This document shows, piece after piece, positions 61,817-64,000 of a DNA stretch of 64,000 nt. Origin of the DNA: MED-G17 sp963991985 (GTDB lineage: Bacteria > Bacteroidota > Bacteroidia > NS11-12g > UBA9320); the NCBI GenBank assembly GCA_963991985.1, contig CAXDRX010000004.1:1-64000 (forward strand), in the 5' to 3' direction. The first letter of the stretch is position 1; each line of letters opens with the position of its first letter. Under the pieces are notes generated by a model, which saw only the letters and a list, made by a program, of their open reading frames with translations, was not told the origin of the DNA and searched no databases. Made by a program: the position numbers and the translations under genes.

Positions 61817-62791
61817 TTAAAATTTAAGATGTGACTGTGTGGCTGGATCTATTTTGAACAAAGAGCTGATGGATCCATTGTTGGCAACATTTGATATTGC
61901 CTCAGCAAATAAATTAGCTACCGACAATATTTTTACTTTCGGGGTTTGATTTTTTTTGACAGGAATGGTGTTGCACACTGCAAGTTCGTCGAGTTCTGAG
62001 TTGTGAATTTTGGTATATGCTTGACCACTCAACACAGGATGGGTACAGACAGCACGAACGCTATTGGCTCCCTTTTCTTTGATAAGTGCAGCAGCTTTTA
62101 CCAATGTATTGGCGGTATCGCAAATGTCATCAACCAAGACTATGTCGTATCCTTCAACATCTCCGATGATGGTCATGGAGGCAACTTCATTGGCTCGTTT
62201 ACGTTCTTTGTCGCAGATGACCATTTCGACATTCAAGAATTTTGCAAACTCTCTCACTCTTTTAGAAGCTCCAATATCAGGAGCGGCCAACTTTAGGTTT
62301 TTTAGTCCCAAGGACTTGATGTACGGAACGAAAATCACCGAGGAATCGAGGTGATCTACTGGGATATCAAAAAAGCCTTGAATTTGTGGGGCATGTAGAT
62401 CCATGGTCATTACACGATCGGCACCTGCAGCGCTAAGTATATTGGCTACCATCTTGGAACCAATGGGTACTCTTGGTTTATCTTTTCGGTCTTGACGTGC
62501 CAATCCAAAATATGGCATGACAGCGACTACCTTGTATGCTGATGCGCGTTTCGCCGCATCGATAATTAACAAAAGTTCCATTAGATTGTCCTGTGAGGGG
62601 AAGGTAGATTGGATAATGAATATCGTACATCCTCTCACAGATTCATTGATACTTGGCTGGAATTCACCATCACTAAACCTCGCAATATTGATGGAACCCA
62701 ATGGCGATCCTAGTGTACCTGTAATTTCTTCTCCTAAATAGCTCGTGGCTTCGCCAGAGAAGATTTTGACTTTGTTGTTTTCTTTGGTCAT
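61817..62791 (-). CDS. prs: Ribose-phosphate pyrophosphokinase
   Basis: A 324-residue PRPP synthase feeding nucleotide, His and Trp synthesis. FSDGEFQPSINESVRG, PYFGLARQDRKDKPR (ATP flap), DLHAPQIQGFFDIPVDHL and the PRPP loop VLVDDICDTANTL are present. ATG at 62791 is chosen because the frame could run on to 62935 but would then pass through tRNA-Gln. It lies 53 nt downstream of that tRNA, so they may share a transcript. Confidence 0.96.
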   Translation of the reverse strand: MTKENNKVKIFSGEATSYLGEEITGTLGSPLGSINIARFSDGEFQPSINESVRGCTIFIIQSTFPSQDNLMELLLIIDAAKRASAYKVVAVMPYFGLARQDRKDKPRVPIGSKMVANILSAAGADRVMTMDLHAPQIQGFFDIPVDHLDSSVIFVPYIKSLGLKNLKLAAPDIGASKRVREFAKFLNVEMVICDKERKRANEVASMTIIGDVEGYDIVLVDDICDTANTLVKAAALIKEKGANSVRAVCTHPVLSGQAYTKIHNSELDELAVCNTIPVKKNQTPKVKILSVANLFAEAISNVANNGSISSLFKIDPATQSHLKF

Positions 62792-62844
62792 AATTGTTTT
62801 ACTGTCATCCTCATCGTAAAGATAAGAATTATCATAAACACCAG

Positions 62845-62915
62845 TTGCCCGACTAGGATTCGAACCTAGACAAACGGTACCAAAAACCGGTATCCTGCCA
62901 TTAGATGATCGGGCA
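62845..62915 (-). tRNA. tRNA-Gln (anticodon TTG)
   Basis: The minus strand gives acceptor TGCCCGA/TCGGGCA, D-arm ATCTAATGGCAGGAT, anticodon loop TTTTGGT (34-36 TTG) and T-arm CTAGGTTCGAATCCTAG. The 27-43 pair is C-T, a mismatch at the base of the anticodon stem. CCA is not encoded. Confidence 0.95.
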
Positions 62916-62932
62916 ATTTCCCAATGGGCGGG

Positions 62933-62940
62933 CAAAGTTA
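62933..62940 (-). promoter_or_regulatory. Promoter of tRNA-Gln: TTG (62961-62963), N20, TAACTTTG
   Basis: Exact minus-strand TAnnTTTG with a TTG 20 nt upstream. It ends 17 nt before the mature tRNA 5' end. The TTG lies just beyond the recQ stop. This is the best full promoter match found here and may also read into prs and rplY. Confidence 0.55.
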
Positions 62941-62967
62941 ACTAAGCTTTTTTATTCTACCAATTTT

Positions 62968-64000
62968 TTAGTTGGCAACATCTGAAATAAACTGGATACG
63001 CATTATGTGAAGTTCATTTTCATCAAATTCTTCGTCAAATTCTTGGTATGCCAATTCGATTGAGTTTTCTTCCGATTCTCGGAAATAGTCAAAAATTTCA
63101 TTGGCTACTTCTTCATCCATTATCTCATGAATAAAATAATATAAGTCCAATTTGGTGCCAGAATAGACAATATTTTCCATTTCCTGGAGCAGCTCGTCCA
63201 TGCCCAGATGCACAGATTTTGCAATGTCTTCGATGGGAAGTTTTTTATCGATGTTTTGAATGATATGAATTTTTTTGATGGATTTGTTGACAACAGATTT
63301 TAAAATAATGTCTTCAGGCCGTTCTATATTGTTCTCTACAACGTGTTTTTCAATGACTTCAATAAATGGTTGACCAAACTTTTTTGCTTTATTTTTCCCT
63401 ACGCCACTTACATTTTCCATTTCTTCCAGGGTAATGGGGAATTTTGTGGCCATGTCTTCCAAAGCACTTTCTTGAAAAATGACATACGGGGGTAGCCCTT
63501 TGCGCTTGGCAACCTCTCGTTGAACTTGTTTTAGTAGTTGAAACAAATGCTCATCGTGAATACTCTCAATTTTACTATTTTCAAAAGCTTCTTCTGTTAC
63601 TTTTTCAAATTCTGTATCAATTGCCAATCTCACATCAATGGGTTCCCCAACAAAATTTTCTCCAAGAGGGGTAAGACTTACAAGGCCATACTTTTCAATA
63701 TTTTTTAAAACAAAACCTTGCAGCATGCCATAGCGCATTAAACTTTTCCAAAAAATATCTGGTCGATCTTTCCCTTTGCCATATAATGGAAGTTCATTGT
63801 GTTTGAAGGCTTTTACCTCAGAAGTTGGCTTGCCCAGAAGAATATTTACGATATGTTTTGTTCTCACCATACCGCCAGTTTGTCCAACCACAGTAAGCAG
63901 TGCTGTCAATTCTTCTGTTACGTCTTCTTTTTCTTTAGGATGTCGGCAATTGTCGCAAAGTTTGGGGCATTGATCCTCATGATAATTTTCTCCAAAATAA
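62968..64000 (-). CDS. recQ: RecQ DNA helicase, C-terminal part (cut by window edge)
   Basis: The frame is open to the window end, so the N-terminal helicase lies outside. The first visible residues (FGENYHEDQCPKLCDNC) are the RecQ zinc-binding site. The RQC winged-helix domain follows (TALLTVVGQTGGMVRTKHIVNILLGK), then an HRDC domain (about KRKGLPPYVIFQESALEDMATKFP...GVGKNKAKKFG). A long acidic C-terminal extension (about 110 residues) ends the protein, as in Bacteroidota RecQ. The helicase unwinds DNA in recombination repair. Confidence 0.93.
   Translation of the reverse strand, partial: YFGENYHEDQCPKLCDNCRHPKEKEDVTEELTALLTVVGQTGGMVRTKHIVNILLGKPTSEVKAFKHNELPLYGKGKDRPDIFWKSLMRYGMLQGFVLKNIEKYGLVSLTPLGENFVGEPIDVRLAIDTEFEKVTEEAFENSKIESIHDEHLFQLLKQVQREVAKRKGLPPYVIFQESALEDMATKFPITLEEMENVSGVGKNKAKKFGQPFIEVIEKHVVENNIERPEDIILKSVVNKSIKKIHIIQNIDKKLPIEDIAKSVHLGMDELLQEMENIVYSGTKLDLYYFIHEIMDEEVANEIFDYFRESEENSIELAYQEFDEEFDENELHIMRIQFISDVAN

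Noticed and set aside
62792..62935. N-terminal extension of prs
   Set aside because: The extension would translate tRNA-Gln; the ATG at 62791 matches the family start.
1..64000. CRISPR arrays, insertion sequences, prophage or known defence genes
   Set aside because: I looked for spaced direct repeats, transposase or integrase motifs and typical defence domains and found none.

Overview
The window is an almost fully coding piece of a Bacteroidota chromosome. Evidence for that placement is seen directly: type IX secretion (T9SS) C-terminal sorting domains, a PorV/PorQ-family protein, the gliding lipoprotein GldH, two DUF6089 barrels, a DUF5686/carboxypeptidase-regulatory-like protein, DUF3078 and DUF4340 proteins, a MurF-Alr fusion, a Rho with a long N-terminal extension, and boxes matching the Bacteroidota -7 promoter consensus TAnnTTTG. 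The order cannot be fixed from this piece; a free-living, gliding, aerobic relative of Saprospirales or Chitinophagales would fit (inference).

Layout. 0-2.2 kb: edge fragment of a secreted protein, a LamG-like T9SS cargo and tmRNA (ssrA), all on the minus strand. 2.2-16.5 kb: a plus-strand envelope block: saccharopine-dehydrogenase-like enzyme, hydrolase, single-POTRA Omp85 protein, NAD kinase, two DUF6089 barrels, UppS, BamA, alanine dehydrogenase, a second hydrolase and DUF5686. A TrpF-like half-length gene interrupts it on the minus strand. 16.5-25.8 kb: serine hydrolase, LptB-DUF4340-DnaJ, then a minus-strand group with TrmB, an HMA protein, a metal-type TonB receptor, a HYC_CC_PP-like protein, DUF3078, a biotin carrier and a cupin. 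25.8-35.5 kb: PorV/Q, NHL lipoprotein, GbsR-type regulator, Rho, pyruvate dehydrogenase E2, ThyA, MurF-Alr, DUF2007 and RecX. 35.5-53.3 kb: T9SS phosphoesterase with a membrane-protein partner, PLP deaminase, GldH, dihydrolipoyl dehydrogenase, WG-repeat protein, kynureninase, Mfd, and the SucA-Icd-AcuC metabolic operon. 53.3-55.7 kb: an AT-rich islet with a cysteine-rich lipoprotein, a thioredoxin-like lipoprotein and an attC-like palindrome, next to tRNA-Val. 55.9-64 kb: AsmA-like protein, helical secreted protein, ureohydrolase-fold protein, SDR epimerase, rplY, prs, tRNA-Gln and the C-terminal part of RecQ.

How the genes work together. Outer-membrane assembly and lipid-carrier supply (BamA, Omp85-like, UppS, LptB, AsmA-like, MurF-Alr) form the main theme. 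T9SS/gliding is the second theme (PorV/Q, GldH and two sorted cargos). Oxidative central carbon metabolism is the third (PDH E2, Lpd, SucA, monomeric Icd).

No CRISPR array, insertion sequence, prophage or recognisable defence system is present. The most notable observations are (1) a repeated arrangement in which a TAnnTTTG or TAnnTTCG box lies 4-10 nt before the start codon of at least eleven genes, suggesting widespread leaderless mRNAs, and (2) the low-GC two-lipoprotein islet followed by an attC-like palindrome. Both are inferences needing TSS mapping and comparative searches.
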